Positions 53,867 to 62,680 of a DNA stretch of 64,000 nucleotides are shown here, piece after piece. The stretch is from Bacteroidales bacterium. Its GTDB lineage: Bacteria; Bacteroidota; Bacteroidia; Bacteroidales; UBA10428. The stretch lies in contig JAFGIP010000034.1 of the NCBI GenBank assembly GCA_016929525.1, positions 1 through 64,000 of the forward strand. Direction: 5' to 3'. Position numbers and translations under genes: made by a program. Each line of letters starts with the position of its first letter. Positions within the stretch are counted from its first letter, which is position 1. The notes under the pieces were generated by a model, which was given only the letters and a program-made list of their open reading frames with translations, ran no database searches and was not told where the DNA came from.

Positions 53867-55699
53867 TTACTTCTTATCATTATAATATTTCTGTAATATG
53901 AAATAAGCTTTCTTTTTTTCTCCCTTTTCTGAAAGGAGACCTTTACGGTTAAAATCTTCCTGGATCTCTGCCAATGGACGCCGTGGTGATCTGAAATCAA
54001 CCAGTATCCAGGGTGACATTCCGCACAAACCATCAATTTTGTCTAACATTTCAAGGTTTCGTATGTACAGATCTTCCTGGAATTCTTCGGTCCAGCGAGT
54101 ATCAGCATCACCATGATAACCATATTTGGCACCGCCGCCAAATTCACTTATAAAAACTGGTTTCTCATATGCGATTTCCCATTCAGTAGTGTCGCATTTG
54201 GCAGGAAGGCCATCATACCAACCAATGTACTGGTTATAACTAACAATGTCAACAATTTCTGCCAGCGGATCCTCAACAACTGCTACAGAAGGATCATCTT
54301 TTTTATAGTGTTTTTCCATGGCAGTACTTACTAACCTGGTATCATCAAGCGAATGAACGTGTTCAACAAGTTTTGTCAAAAATGATGTTCGATCGGGTCT
54401 TACGGGAGTTTCATTTGATACTGACCAAATGATCACCGAAGCACGGTTTCTGTCGCGCAGGATGTTCTCAGTTAACTGGTTCCTTGCATTAGCAAACGTT
54501 TCCCTGTTTGTCCAGTCAATAGTCCAATAAACGGGGATCTCAGACCAGACCAAGATACCTTTATTATCTGCTAATCTTATCATATCTTCATTGTGCGGAT
54601 AATGTGCTAATCGGACAAAATTACAACCCAGTTCAAGCGCCCAGTCAAGTAACTGCTCTGCTTTTCTTTTTTCATTAACACGCCCTCCTCCTTCGGCAGC
54701 GAATTCTTCATGGATAGAAATGCCTTTCAGGAAAATGGGTTTATCATTTAATAAAAGCTGTTTTCCTTTTACACTTATTGTCCTGAAACCTACAAGATCT
54801 GACAGATTATCTTCACCCGCAATTATATTTATTTCATATAATTTGGGGTTATCAGGACTCCACAAATCAAGATTTTTAGCCGTAAAAGAGAAATTTGCTT
54901 TACCGTTCTGAGCTGCATTTAATTTCAGTTTGATCTTAAGTTCAGGGACAGAGAAGACAATTTCCTGACCTTCGCTGCAGTTTTCAAGCAGAATACTACC
55001 ACTGACCTTTTTGTTCTCAGCAGATTCAAGTTTAATGGAATAGTCCCTGATAAATACCTCCGGAAGAACAACCAGCTTAACATCCCGGGTAATCCCTCCG
55101 TAATTCCACCAATCGGTATTTAAAGTTGGGACACCTTCTTTTGATCTTTTATTATCAACTTTTAGTACTAAGGAGTTATTGTTAGTTTTTAGCAAATCAG
55201 AAATTTCAAAGTGAAATGGAGTGAACCCCCCAATGTGAACTCCAAGTTTAACACCATTAAGATAAACGTCGGCACGATAATTTACTGCGCCAAAGTACAG
55301 ATAAACTTTATCTGTTTCTTTTTTTCCCGGAGCATCAAATTTTTTCCTGTACCAGATTGAACCCTCATAATAATAGAACCTGGGATCCTGTGTATTCCAA
55401 TCACCGGGAACAAATAAAGTTTCAGCTTTATCGAAATTATATTCTATCAGATCGGTTGAAGTTTGCATCCGGGCATCCATAAAAAATGCAGATAACCAGG
55501 GATTTTCCATCTGATCGAACGGTTCCCAACGGTAGTTATAAAAACCATTTTCATAAGGATCGACAATAATATTCCAATTGCCGCTGAGAGAAACAGTTTC
55601 ACGCGTGTAGACCTGTAATGATTCATTTCCCATCAATGCTGTGAAAAATAAAACATTGAGCAGTAATACTGTGATTGAATTTTTGGTGTAGTTTTTCAT
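53867..55699 (-). CDS. Glycoside hydrolase family 2 (beta-glucuronidase/galactosidase-like)
   Basis: A 610-aa exported enzyme with an N-terminal signal peptide. The sugar-binding domain contains 'GSIWYRKKFDAPG' and 'NYRADVYLNGVKLGVHIGGF'. An Ig-like domain and then the TIM barrel follow: 'FVRLAHYPHNEDMIRLADNK', 'IIWSVSNETPVRPD' with acid/base Glu430, and 'VFISEFGGGAKYGYHGD' with nucleophile Glu519. The pattern resembles UidA-type enzymes, but beta-galactosidase or beta-mannosidase activity cannot be excluded. It lies between mutA and mutB in the same direction, which is unusual. Confidence 0.92.
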   Translation of the reverse strand: MKNYTKNSITVLLLNVLFFTALMGNESLQVYTRETVSLSGNWNIIVDPYENGFYNYRWEPFDQMENPWLSAFFMDARMQTSTDLIEYNFDKAETLFVPGDWNTQDPRFYYYEGSIWYRKKFDAPGKKETDKVYLYFGAVNYRADVYLNGVKLGVHIGGFTPFHFEISDLLKTNNNSLVLKVDNKRSKEGVPTLNTDWWNYGGITRDVKLVVLPEVFIRDYSIKLESAENKKVSGSILLENCSEGQEIVFSVPELKIKLKLNAAQNGKANFSFTAKNLDLWSPDNPKLYEINIIAGEDNLSDLVGFRTISVKGKQLLLNDKPIFLKGISIHEEFAAEGGGRVNEKRKAEQLLDWALELGCNFVRLAHYPHNEDMIRLADNKGILVWSEIPVYWTIDWTNRETFANARNQLTENILRDRNRASVIIWSVSNETPVRPDRTSFLTKLVEHVHSLDDTRLVSTAMEKHYKKDDPSVAVVEDPLAEIVDIVSYNQYIGWYDGLPAKCDTTEWEIAYEKPVFISEFGGGAKYGYHGDADTRWTEEFQEDLYIRNLEMLDKIDGLCGMSPWILVDFRSPRRPLAEIQEDFNRKGLLSEKGEKKKAYFILQKYYNDKK

Positions 55700-55766
55700 T
55701 CTGATAATTCATTTAAATGTATTAACTCTTTTGGATGTCATGCATTAATGGTGGAGGAGGGTACTT

Positions 55767-57653
55767 TTATATTCCTAATAATTTGTTATAGTTTTTAAGT
55801 TCATTGAGTATATTAGATTTTATGTGAATAAAGTTTGTAATCCCAATAGCTTTTAATTCTTCCATACATGCAGGAGCACCTGCAACCGCAACAATAGCTT
55901 TCCTGTCAATCAATTTATAGACTTTTGGCGCAATATCGGCATATTCATCATCACTACTACATATAACTACAATATCAGCCTTTCTTTCAAGAGCTTCTTT
56001 CACACCATCTTCGATGGTATCAAATCCGTTATTATCAATAATTTCATAACCTGCACATGCAAAGAAACCTGATGAAAATCCGGCACGTGCTTTCCTCATT
56101 AATGGATTTCCATAGGTAAGCAGGAATACTACAGGTTTTTTGCCTTTATGTTTTTCAACAGCAAGGCGAAGTTTTTCAAACTCGGTAGCACCTCTTGATT
56201 GTTTTATGGGTTCAATTAAAGTATTGGACAACTTTTCTGTTGGAAATGCAATTTCTTCAACAATAGAGTCTTTTACTTCTTCCTGTATATTTGGATACTG
56301 ATTGGTTCCAAGCAACACTTCTTTTCTGGTTGATAAACGTTCTTTTCTTTTTGAAACTGTTAAACCAAGTTCTTTCTGGATATTTCCCTTTTTTAAAGAT
56401 TCAAGATAACCTCCGTCACTGTCTATATTCAGGAAAAGTTTCCAGGTTTCTTCAATTATGCTATCTGTTAAATTCTCGATATAATAAGAACCTGCACCGG
56501 GATCTACAATTTTATTGAAATATGATTCTTCTTTTAAGATAATCTGAATATTACGCGCAAGGCGACCGGAAAATTTAGAAGTCTCTTTATAAGAAAAGTC
56601 AAAAGGGCGTACGGTTAAAGAATCAGTACCACCAAGTACAGCTGCCATTGATTCAGTTGTTGTACGTAATATGTTTACATACGGATCGTAAATTGTTTTA
56701 TTCCAGTCGGATGTAAAAGACTGTATATATGCTTTTTTTGACTCTTCTTTTTCAGGATGATATGATTCGACGATTTTAGACCATAAATACCTTGCAGCTC
56801 TTATTTTGGCAATTTCCATGAAATAGTTCGATCCTACACCAAAATTAAATTGCAGATGATGACAGATTTTGTCGATATTGTGCCCGTCAGATGTTAATCT
56901 TGAAAGATATTCAACGGCCATAGCAAAACTAAATGCAAGTTCCTGAACAACAGTTGCCCCGGCATTATTAAAGAAATATCCATTAATTCCAAGAATTCTA
57001 TAATTAGGAAGATGATCGATAGTAAAACTGAGTAACTGATTGAGCTGATAAAAATCGGTTTCTTCGCTTTGTCCGAAATTTCCGCTGATACTGAGATAAC
57101 CCAAAGGATCAAAATCTACTGAGCCATGAATCTTTTCAGGGTCAATATTTTTGTTTTCAACTTCTTTTTGAAGGTATCCGACTATTACAGGAGAATTATT
57201 TCCGCATACAAAGTTCAGGTAAATACAATCTATGTAGATGCCATTCAGTAATCGGCTGAAATCGTCCTGAGTTTTAAGAATACAGTTATCAGAAAGCCTT
57301 CCCATCCTAAATCCCAATGAAGAAATTCCTCTTTCCAGAATAAAAAGAGATTTCTGGTTTGCAATATCAATATCTTCAAGTTTTATATCCTGTCTTATTT
57401 CCCAGTCATTCGAGAATATTTTGGTTCCCCGGTTATAAGGGGGCATTCCGGGAAGAGTTTCCAGGTATTTCTTATCTTCAAGATGCTCTCTTCTGTAATA
57501 TGGGGCGACTTTAAATCCTTCGGGTGTATTCCAGATAAGTTTTTTATCATAATCAGCCCCTTTCAAATCGGCTTTAATCTGTTCTTCCCACTTATGCGTT
57601 GATACCGGTGGAAATTCACCAAAGAGTTTTTCTTTTTTAGGTTGCTCGGTCAT
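55767..57653 (-). CDS. mutA: Methylmalonyl-CoA mutase, small subunit
   Basis: A 628-aa partner of MutB. It keeps the barrel ('YKETSKFSGRLARNIQIILK', 'IVDPGAGSYYIENLTDSIIE') and a C-terminal cobalamin-like domain that lacks the DGHDRG histidine motif, as expected for the non-catalytic subunit. 'GTDSLTVRPFDFSY' is conserved. It follows the beta-barrel gene by 18 bp, and the GH2 gene begins 67 bp after its stop. In most Bacteroidota mutA and mutB are adjacent. Confidence 0.95.
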   Translation of the reverse strand: MTEQPKKEKLFGEFPPVSTHKWEEQIKADLKGADYDKKLIWNTPEGFKVAPYYRREHLEDKKYLETLPGMPPYNRGTKIFSNDWEIRQDIKLEDIDIANQKSLFILERGISSLGFRMGRLSDNCILKTQDDFSRLLNGIYIDCIYLNFVCGNNSPVIVGYLQKEVENKNIDPEKIHGSVDFDPLGYLSISGNFGQSEETDFYQLNQLLSFTIDHLPNYRILGINGYFFNNAGATVVQELAFSFAMAVEYLSRLTSDGHNIDKICHHLQFNFGVGSNYFMEIAKIRAARYLWSKIVESYHPEKEESKKAYIQSFTSDWNKTIYDPYVNILRTTTESMAAVLGGTDSLTVRPFDFSYKETSKFSGRLARNIQIILKEESYFNKIVDPGAGSYYIENLTDSIIEETWKLFLNIDSDGGYLESLKKGNIQKELGLTVSKRKERLSTRKEVLLGTNQYPNIQEEVKDSIVEEIAFPTEKLSNTLIEPIKQSRGATEFEKLRLAVEKHKGKKPVVFLLTYGNPLMRKARAGFSSGFFACAGYEIIDNNGFDTIEDGVKEALERKADIVVICSSDDEYADIAPKVYKLIDRKAIVAVAGAPACMEELKAIGITNFIHIKSNILNELKNYNKLLGI

Positions 57654-57671
57654 TTTAGTAAATATCTCAGT

Positions 57672-58382
57672 TTATAATCTGTACACAATACCAATACCGA
57701 TGTTTAAAGATTGTATCGGTAAAGAAAAATTAGTTTTTTCAACTACCGGAAGTTCCTCATTTTCTTCAAGAGTTTCCTTAATTATTTCTCCCTTAGCTTT
57801 CGATATAAAATAACTGGAATATATACGGACAGAATAAAGTTCACTTAAATGGTATCTTATGCCAATTCCCAAATCGACACCAAAACTAACATCCTGACTC
57901 AATAATCTTCTGTTAAATTCAGTTTCATCTACTTGTGCATTAATTTCAAAATCTGGTGTCATTACGAAATTTGGACCAGCTAATGCATAAATATCTAAAG
58001 TTAAATTATCAGACGGAATTGTTAACTGAGGGCCAACGAGCAAAGCAACCTGCTTCCATATACCGAGGGTATATGTGTATTCAAGATCACCTGAAAACTC
58101 TGGAGGGAGCTGTTCGTCAAGCCTATCCTTTAATTTAGTTTCGTTTAATGTATTTGACGTGAATTTTATGTCTCCTCCGATTCCGAAGTAATCTGTAAGA
58201 AAATAAGCACCTGAATAATCTCCTGCAAAACCGCTCAGAGCAAAGCCTTTGCTATCAGGATCAGAGCTCCCTCCAAAATTTGCCAATGGCTTGGTAAGAC
58301 CAAATGTCAATGATATATAATGATCCTGGCCGAAAGAATTCATAGAGATAATAGTAAGAAGAATTATTATATTCTTTTTCAT
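57672..58382 (-). CDS. Outer-membrane beta-barrel protein
   Basis: A 236-aa exported protein. The signal peptide is 'MKKNIIILLTIISMNSFG'. Alternating hydrophobic strands and an ending 'SLNIGIGIVYRL', with an aromatic or hydrophobic terminal strand, point to a small porin-like barrel. 'FGIGGDIKFTSNTL' and 'GVDLGIGIRYHLSELYSVR' are also strand-like. It lies between fumC and mutA with 18-19 bp gaps, so it may be part of the same transcript. The function is unknown. Confidence 0.78.
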   Translation of the reverse strand: MKKNIIILLTIISMNSFGQDHYISLTFGLTKPLANFGGSSDPDSKGFALSGFAGDYSGAYFLTDYFGIGGDIKFTSNTLNETKLKDRLDEQLPPEFSGDLEYTYTLGIWKQVALLVGPQLTIPSDNLTLDIYALAGPNFVMTPDFEINAQVDETEFNRRLLSQDVSFGVDLGIGIRYHLSELYSVRIYSSYFISKAKGEIIKETLEENEELPVVEKTNFSLPIQSLNIGIGIVYRL

Positions 58383-58401
58383 GTATTTCAGATTATCAGG
58401 T

Positions 58402-59799
58402 TTAATCTAATGATCCGATCATTTTTGAAGGTACTACCCATTCATCGAACTGTTCCGGTGTAACAAGGTTAAGTGCAACTGCGGCTTCTTTTAATGTTGT
58501 ATTTTCTTCATGTGCTTTCTTCGCGATTTTGGCAGCATTTTCATATCCGATATGTGTATTCAGCGCAGTTACAAGCATCAATGAATTTTCAAGATGCGAT
58601 TTTATCCGTGAATAGTCTGCTTCAATTCCAACTGCACAGTTGTCATTAAACGCTTTACAGGCATCTCCGAGAAGATTAGCTGATTGTAACAGATTCGCGA
58701 TCATTATAGGTTTAAAAACGTTAAGTTCGAAATGGCCGTTGCTGCCACCAATTGATATTGCTACATCATTACCCATTACCTGGGCACAAACCATGGTCAG
58801 TGCTTCAACTTGTGTCGGGTTTACTTTTCCCGGCATTATCGATGATCCAGGCTCATTGGCAGGGATGATAATTTCACCTATTCCTGAGCGCGGTCCTGAA
58901 GCCAGCATGCGAATATCATTTGCTATCTTCATAAGGCTGACGGCAAGTTGTTTTAAGGCTCCATGTGTTTCTACGATGGCATCATGAGCAGCAAGCGATT
59001 CAAATTTGTTTTCTGCGCTTATAAAAGGATGGCCTGTTAATTTTGCAATTTGTTTTGCTACTTCTTCTGTGTAACCCTTCGGGGTGTTCAGTCCCGTTCC
59101 AACTGCAGTACCACCAAGTGCCAGTTCTGTCAAATGTGGTAAAGTATTTTTGATTGCTTTAATTGCATGATCTATTTGAGAAACGTAACCTGAGAATTCC
59201 TGACCGAGTGTAAGCGGTGTAGCATCCATCCAATGTGTTCGTCCAATTTTAACGACATTTTTCATTGCTTCTGATTTTGACTGCAGCGTATTTTTCAAAA
59301 GTTCTACCCGTGGAATAGTGTGTTCAACAATTTTTTTATATGCTGCAATATGCATGGCAGTGGGAAAAGTATCATTAGATGACTGCGATTTGTTCACGTC
59401 ATCGTTAGGATGAATAAGATGTTGACCTTCTCCAAGTTTACCGCCGTTCAGAACATGTGCACGGTTTGCGATAACCTCATTGCTATTCATGTTTGATTGG
59501 GTTCCGGAACCGGTTTGCCATATTACAAGAGGAAACTGATCATCGAGATCACCTGCAATAATTTCATCGCATACCTTGCTGATGAGTTCGGTTTTTTCAC
59601 CGGATAGTACACCAAGTTTGTTATTGGTGATTGCTGCAGCCTTTTTCAGATATCCGAAAGCACGAATTATTTCAATCGGCATTGATGAGGCGGGACCAAT
59701 TGGAAAATTCATTACCGAACGCTGGGTTTGTGCACCCCAGTATTTTTCGGCAGGGACCTTAATTTCTCCCATTGTGTCTTTTTCGATTCGGTATTGCAT
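58402..59799 (-). CDS. fumC: Fumarate hydratase, class II
   Basis: A 465-aa iron-independent fumarase that hydrates fumarate to malate. '[13 protein letters not shown]' is the superfamily signature loop. '[19 protein letters not shown]' at the N-terminus and '[12 protein letters not shown]' and '[12 protein letters not shown]' are typical of FumC. It reads in the same direction as the beta-barrel gene and mutA, 19 bp upstream of the former. Fumarase and methylmalonyl-CoA mutase both lie on the route from oxaloacetate through fumarate and succinate to propionate. Confidence 0.97.
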   Translation of the reverse strand: MQYRIEKDTMGEIKVPAEKYWGAQTQRSVMNFPIGPASSMPIEIIRAFGYLKKAAAITNNKLGVLSGEKTELISKVCDEIIAGDLDDQFPLVIWQTGSGTQSNMNSNEVIANRAHVLNGGKLGEGQHLIHPNDDVNKSQSSNDTFPTAMHIAAYKKIVEHTIPRVELLKNTLQSKSEAMKNVVKIGRTHWMDATPLTLGQEFSGYVSQIDHAIKAIKNTLPHLTELALGGTAVGTGLNTPKGYTEEVAKQIAKLTGHPFISAENKFESLAAHDAIVETHGALKQLAVSLMKIANDIRMLASGPRSGIGEIIIPANEPGSSIMPGKVNPTQVEALTMVCAQVMGNDVAISIGGSNGHFELNVFKPIMIANLLQSANLLGDACKAFNDNCAVGIEADYSRIKSHLENSLMLVTALNTHIGYENAAKIAKKAHEENTTLKEAAVALNLVTPEQFDEWVVPSKMIGSLD

Positions 59800-59837
59800 A
59801 ATATGTTATTTTAAGTTATGATCTGACAAGTTAGTAT

Positions 59838-60179
59838 CTATTTAAATAAAACATCCAGATTTTCTGCAGGATCGCCCAGGACAGCTTTATGTTTTGTAAC
59901 AACCCACGGACGTTGCAGGAGTTTTGGATTCTCAACGATAATTTCAATCCATTCGTCATTTGTAAAAGATCTTCCTTTTAATTCCTTTTTAAAAATTTCT
60001 TCCTGTTTTCTTACAATTTCAACAGGTTTTGCATTGCTCTTTAAAAGGATTTCTTCCAAATCTTCTTTAGAAAGGCCTGTTTTCAGATAATCGATTATTT
60101 CAAAATCATTAGTTCTTGAACTAAGATAATCCAGTCCGGCCCTGCTTTTTTTGCATCTCGGGTTATAGTATATTTTCAT
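59838..60179 (-). CDS. ArsC-family protein (arsenate reductase/Spx-like)
   Basis: A 113-aa thioredoxin-like protein. 'MKIYYNPRCKKSRAGLDYLS' contains Cys9, the reactive cysteine of the ArsC family. 'LLQRPWVVTKHKAVLGDPAE' is the conserved C-terminal motif. Members include arsenate reductase and the YffB/Spx subfamilies, which sequence alone cannot fully separate. It is 9 bp after prfB and may be cotranscribed. No arsenic resistance genes are near, so a role in arsenate reduction is uncertain. Confidence 0.88.
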   Translation of the reverse strand: MKIYYNPRCKKSRAGLDYLSSRTNDFEIIDYLKTGLSKEDLEEILLKSNAKPVEIVRKQEEIFKKELKGRSFTNDEWIEIIVENPKLLQRPWVVTKHKAVLGDPAENLDVLFK

Positions 60180-60188
60180 AATGGTAAT

Positions 60189-61278
60189 TTATTTTCCTCC
60201 GAATTGCATGAGGTATGCTTTAATAAATTGGTTTATATCTCCGTCAAGGACAGCTTGTGTATTACCTGTTTCTGTATTGGTTCGTAAATCTTTAACCAGT
60301 TTATAGGGATGCAATACATAGTTTCTAATCTGTGATCCCCATTCTATTTTTTTCTTTTGGTCTTCTATTTCAGCTTTTTTTTCCATCCGCTTTCTGAGTT
60401 CAAGTTCATAAAGGTGTGATCGCAGTATCCGCATGGCGTTTTCACGGTTTTTCAGCTGCGAGCGTGTTTCTGTATTTTCTACGGTAATACCTGTTGGAAG
60501 ATGACGAACTCTAACTCCTGTTTCAACTTTATTTACATTTTGACCTCCTGCTCCACCAGACCGGAAAGTATCCCATTCCAGATCTGAAGGATTTATGGTA
60601 ATTTCAATACTGTTGTCTACAACAGGGGATACAAAGACAGAAGCGAAAGAAGTATGCCGGCGGGCATTCGAATCGAAAGGAGAAATGCGTACTAACCTAT
60701 GGACACCATTTTCACTTTTCAGGTAACCATATGCATAGTCACCTTCAAATTCAAGTGTAACAGATTTTACACCGGCTTCATCACCTGCAAGATAGCTTAT
60801 TTCCCTAACCTTATAGCTGTTGCGTTCACCCCAACGTATATACATGCGCATGAGCATTTCCGCCCAATCCTGACTTTCTGTTCCGCCAGCTCCCGGATTA
60901 ATTTTAAGAATAGCACCAAGAACATCTTCTTCTTCGCTCAACATATTCTTAAATTCCAGGTCTTCTATAAGTTCGAGGGTTTTACCATACTGTTCGTCAA
61001 GTTCCTGTTCTGTTGCTTCACCATCTTCAAAAAAATCAAACAACACCTGAAGGTCTTCAATGCTGGATTTTATTTTTTTATAGGATGAGGTCCAGAATTT
61101 AAGCGATGATATTTTTTTTAAATGAATTTCGGCTTCTTTAGGATCATTCCAGAAATCAGGAGCCTGCGTTTTTTTTTCTTCTTCTTCAATGTGTTTTATC
61201 TTTCCGTCGATGTCAAAGATGCCTCCTTAGCGCCAGCTCACGCCCGCTTAGATTTTTCATTTGTTCCGTGGTAATCAT
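60189..61278 (-). CDS. prfB: Peptide chain release factor 2 with programmed +1 frameshift
   Basis: A 362-aa RF2 recognising UGA and UAA, made from two frames. Frame 0 begins at the ATG at 61278 and gives 21 residues ending 'ALRRHL', where an in-frame TGA stop (61215-61213) occurs. A +1 shift at CTT-T continues with '[12 protein letters not shown]' to the end at 60189. The later part has the stop-recognition tripeptide SPF in '[12 protein letters not shown]' and the catalytic '[12 protein letters not shown]' (GGQ). The frameshift lets RF2 level control its own synthesis. The ArsC-like gene follows 9 bp on. Confidence 0.97.
61212..61227 (-). promoter_or_regulatory. prfB programmed frameshift signal
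   Basis: On the minus strand this reads AGGAGG-CAT-CTT-TGA-C: a Shine-Dalgarno-like AGGAGG (61227-61222), three bases, then the slippery CTT before the UGA stop. Spacing and order match the E. coli prfB site (AGGGGG-TAT-CTT-TGA-C). Confidence 0.95.
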
Positions 61279-61297
61279 GCTTTCTGTTTTAGTAGCG

Positions 61298-61305
61298 CAA
61301 AAATA
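61298..61305 (-). promoter_or_regulatory. -7 box of the prfB promoter
   Basis: On the minus strand this reads TATTTTTG, an exact TAnnTTTG match 19 bp before the prfB ATG. No clear -33 box was found. Confidence 0.55.
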
Positions 61306-61343
61306 TAAAACTTAGTTTAAAAATCGGGCGATAACATGTAAGA

Positions 61344-61811
61344 TTAAAATATGTCATTCAGAAACCGATTCACAATATCTGCTTCGTATCCTCGCTGATG
61401 AGCGAATGCGAAAATTTTGCCTTTCAATTTAAAAAGATTTTTTTCTTTCAGGCTATGGCGCTTTTTAATTAACTCATTATAGATCATTTCGATATACTGA
61501 TTCAAATCGACATCGGAAAGTGCTTCTTCAATGGTGCTGTCATCAATATCATGTGCCCGTAACTGGTATTTTACTTTCAGTCTTCCCCACTTATTAAATT
61601 GTATTTTATCGTGAATAAATGCTTTGGCAAATCTGAAACTGTCGATGAATTTTTCATTAATAAGTTCTTTCAGGATTTCATCATAGTACTGGTCCAGCCT
61701 CCATTGAGTAAGCTTATTTTTAACCTCTGCCGGTGATTTTTCTGCATGGCTGCACAATTCTTTTAATCTTAGAACAGCTTCAGTTTTTGAAATTGAATCA
61801 GACTTTTTCAT
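61344..61811 (-). CDS. recX: Regulatory protein RecX
   Basis: A 155-aa three-helix-repeat protein that inhibits RecA filaments. 'AVLRLKELCSHAEKSPAEVK' and 'KELINEKFIDSFRFAKAFIH' are recognisable repeats. 'FNKWGRLKVKYQLRAHDI' is the family signature. 'FAHQRGYEADIVNRFLND' ends it. It overlaps prmC by 4 bp and lies upstream of prfB. No recA is in the window. Confidence 0.9.
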   Translation of the reverse strand: MKKSDSISKTEAVLRLKELCSHAEKSPAEVKNKLTQWRLDQYYDEILKELINEKFIDSFRFAKAFIHDKIQFNKWGRLKVKYQLRAHDIDDSTIEEALSDVDLNQYIEMIYNELIKKRHSLKEKNLFKLKGKIFAFAHQRGYEADIVNRFLNDIF

Positions 61812-62653
61812 TGCTTGGCCTTTATAAAACGATCTTTATTATTAAAGTCTTTATATATTTTAACCAGTTTATAACCGGCAGATCTGAAAAGTTCTTTGAC
61901 TTTTTTTCCAAATACTTCGTTTATCTCAGCATATATTAAACCTCCTTTATTTAAATAAATCTTTCCAAAATAGGAGATTGCACGATAAAATATAAGGGGA
62001 TCGGAATCTTCTACAAATAATGCCTTTTCGGGTTCATAGTCTGTTACATTGCGGTGCATTATATTTTTTTCAGAATTTCTGATATATGGAGGATTGCTTA
62101 CAATAATATCAAATTTTCCATAATGATGTTCCGGGGATAAAATGTCGTCTTTTATGAAGTTAATATGTACCTGATATAAACTGGCATTTTCTTTTGCCAG
62201 TTCAAGAGCACTGTTTGAAATTTCGATTGCAGTCAGAACAGATCCGGTCAAATATTTTGAAACAGCAATAGCTATGCATCCTGAACCTGTACATAGATCT
62301 ATAATGCTGAGCGAGTTCCGGTCTGAATTTTCTTTTATCACGATATCTGTTAATAATTCGGTTTCAGGTCTGGGAATTAATGCCCGCGGGTCGGTCTTTA
62401 TTTTCAATCCATAGAATTCAGTTTCACCTAATATATACTGAACAGGTTCAGACCGGTTTAATCTGCTGAGTATATTCACCAGGATTTTTTCTTTATATGA
62501 TGGAATTTCTTTTTCAGAATTCAGGTGAATATCTATTTTACTGTATTTTAGCACAAAATTAACAGTCAGGAAGAATATATTTTCTACTTCCTGTGAAGGG
62601 TACATAGAAACCAGTTGGTTCCTGAAAAGTGAATTTAATTCAGCAAGGGTCAT
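61808..62653 (-). CDS. prmC: Release factor glutamine methyltransferase PrmC
   Basis: A 281-aa SAM enzyme that methylates the glutamine of the GGQ motif of RF1 and RF2. The start at the ATG 62653 gives 'MTLAELNSLFRNQLVSMYPS', the family N-terminus; a longer frame lacks homology and would run into the divergent ribD gene. 'SIIDLCTGSGCIAIAVSK' is the SAM motif, and 'VSNPPYI' (NPPY, 187-190) is the catalytic and glutamine-binding motif. Its substrate, RF2, is encoded two genes downstream (prfB), with recX between. Confidence 0.95.
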   Translation of the reverse strand: MTLAELNSLFRNQLVSMYPSQEVENIFFLTVNFVLKYSKIDIHLNSEKEIPSYKEKILVNILSRLNRSEPVQYILGETEFYGLKIKTDPRALIPRPETELLTDIVIKENSDRNSLSIIDLCTGSGCIAIAVSKYLTGSVLTAIEISNSALELAKENASLYQVHINFIKDDILSPEHHYGKFDIIVSNPPYIRNSEKNIMHRNVTDYEPEKALFVEDSDPLIFYRAISYFGKIYLNKGGLIYAEINEVFGKKVKELFRSAGYKLVKIYKDFNNKDRFIKAKQ

Positions 62654-62671
62654 AAAAGAGGAAATTAGTAT

Positions 62672-62679
62672 CAAATTTA
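62672..62679 (-). promoter_or_regulatory. -7 box of the prmC promoter
   Basis: On the minus strand this reads TAAATTTG, matching TAnnTTTG. It sits 19 bp before the prmC ATG, in the 27-bp gap between prmC and the divergent ribD. Confidence 0.5.
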
Positions 62680-62680
62680 C

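Noticed and set aside
59838-60179. Arsenic resistance operon
   Set aside because: Only the ArsC-family gene is present. The neighbours are prfB and fumC, so resistance is not supported.
61047-61278. prfB as a truncated gene or pseudogene
   Set aside because: The in-frame TGA is the programmed frameshift site. The downstream frame joins cleanly to a full-length RF2.
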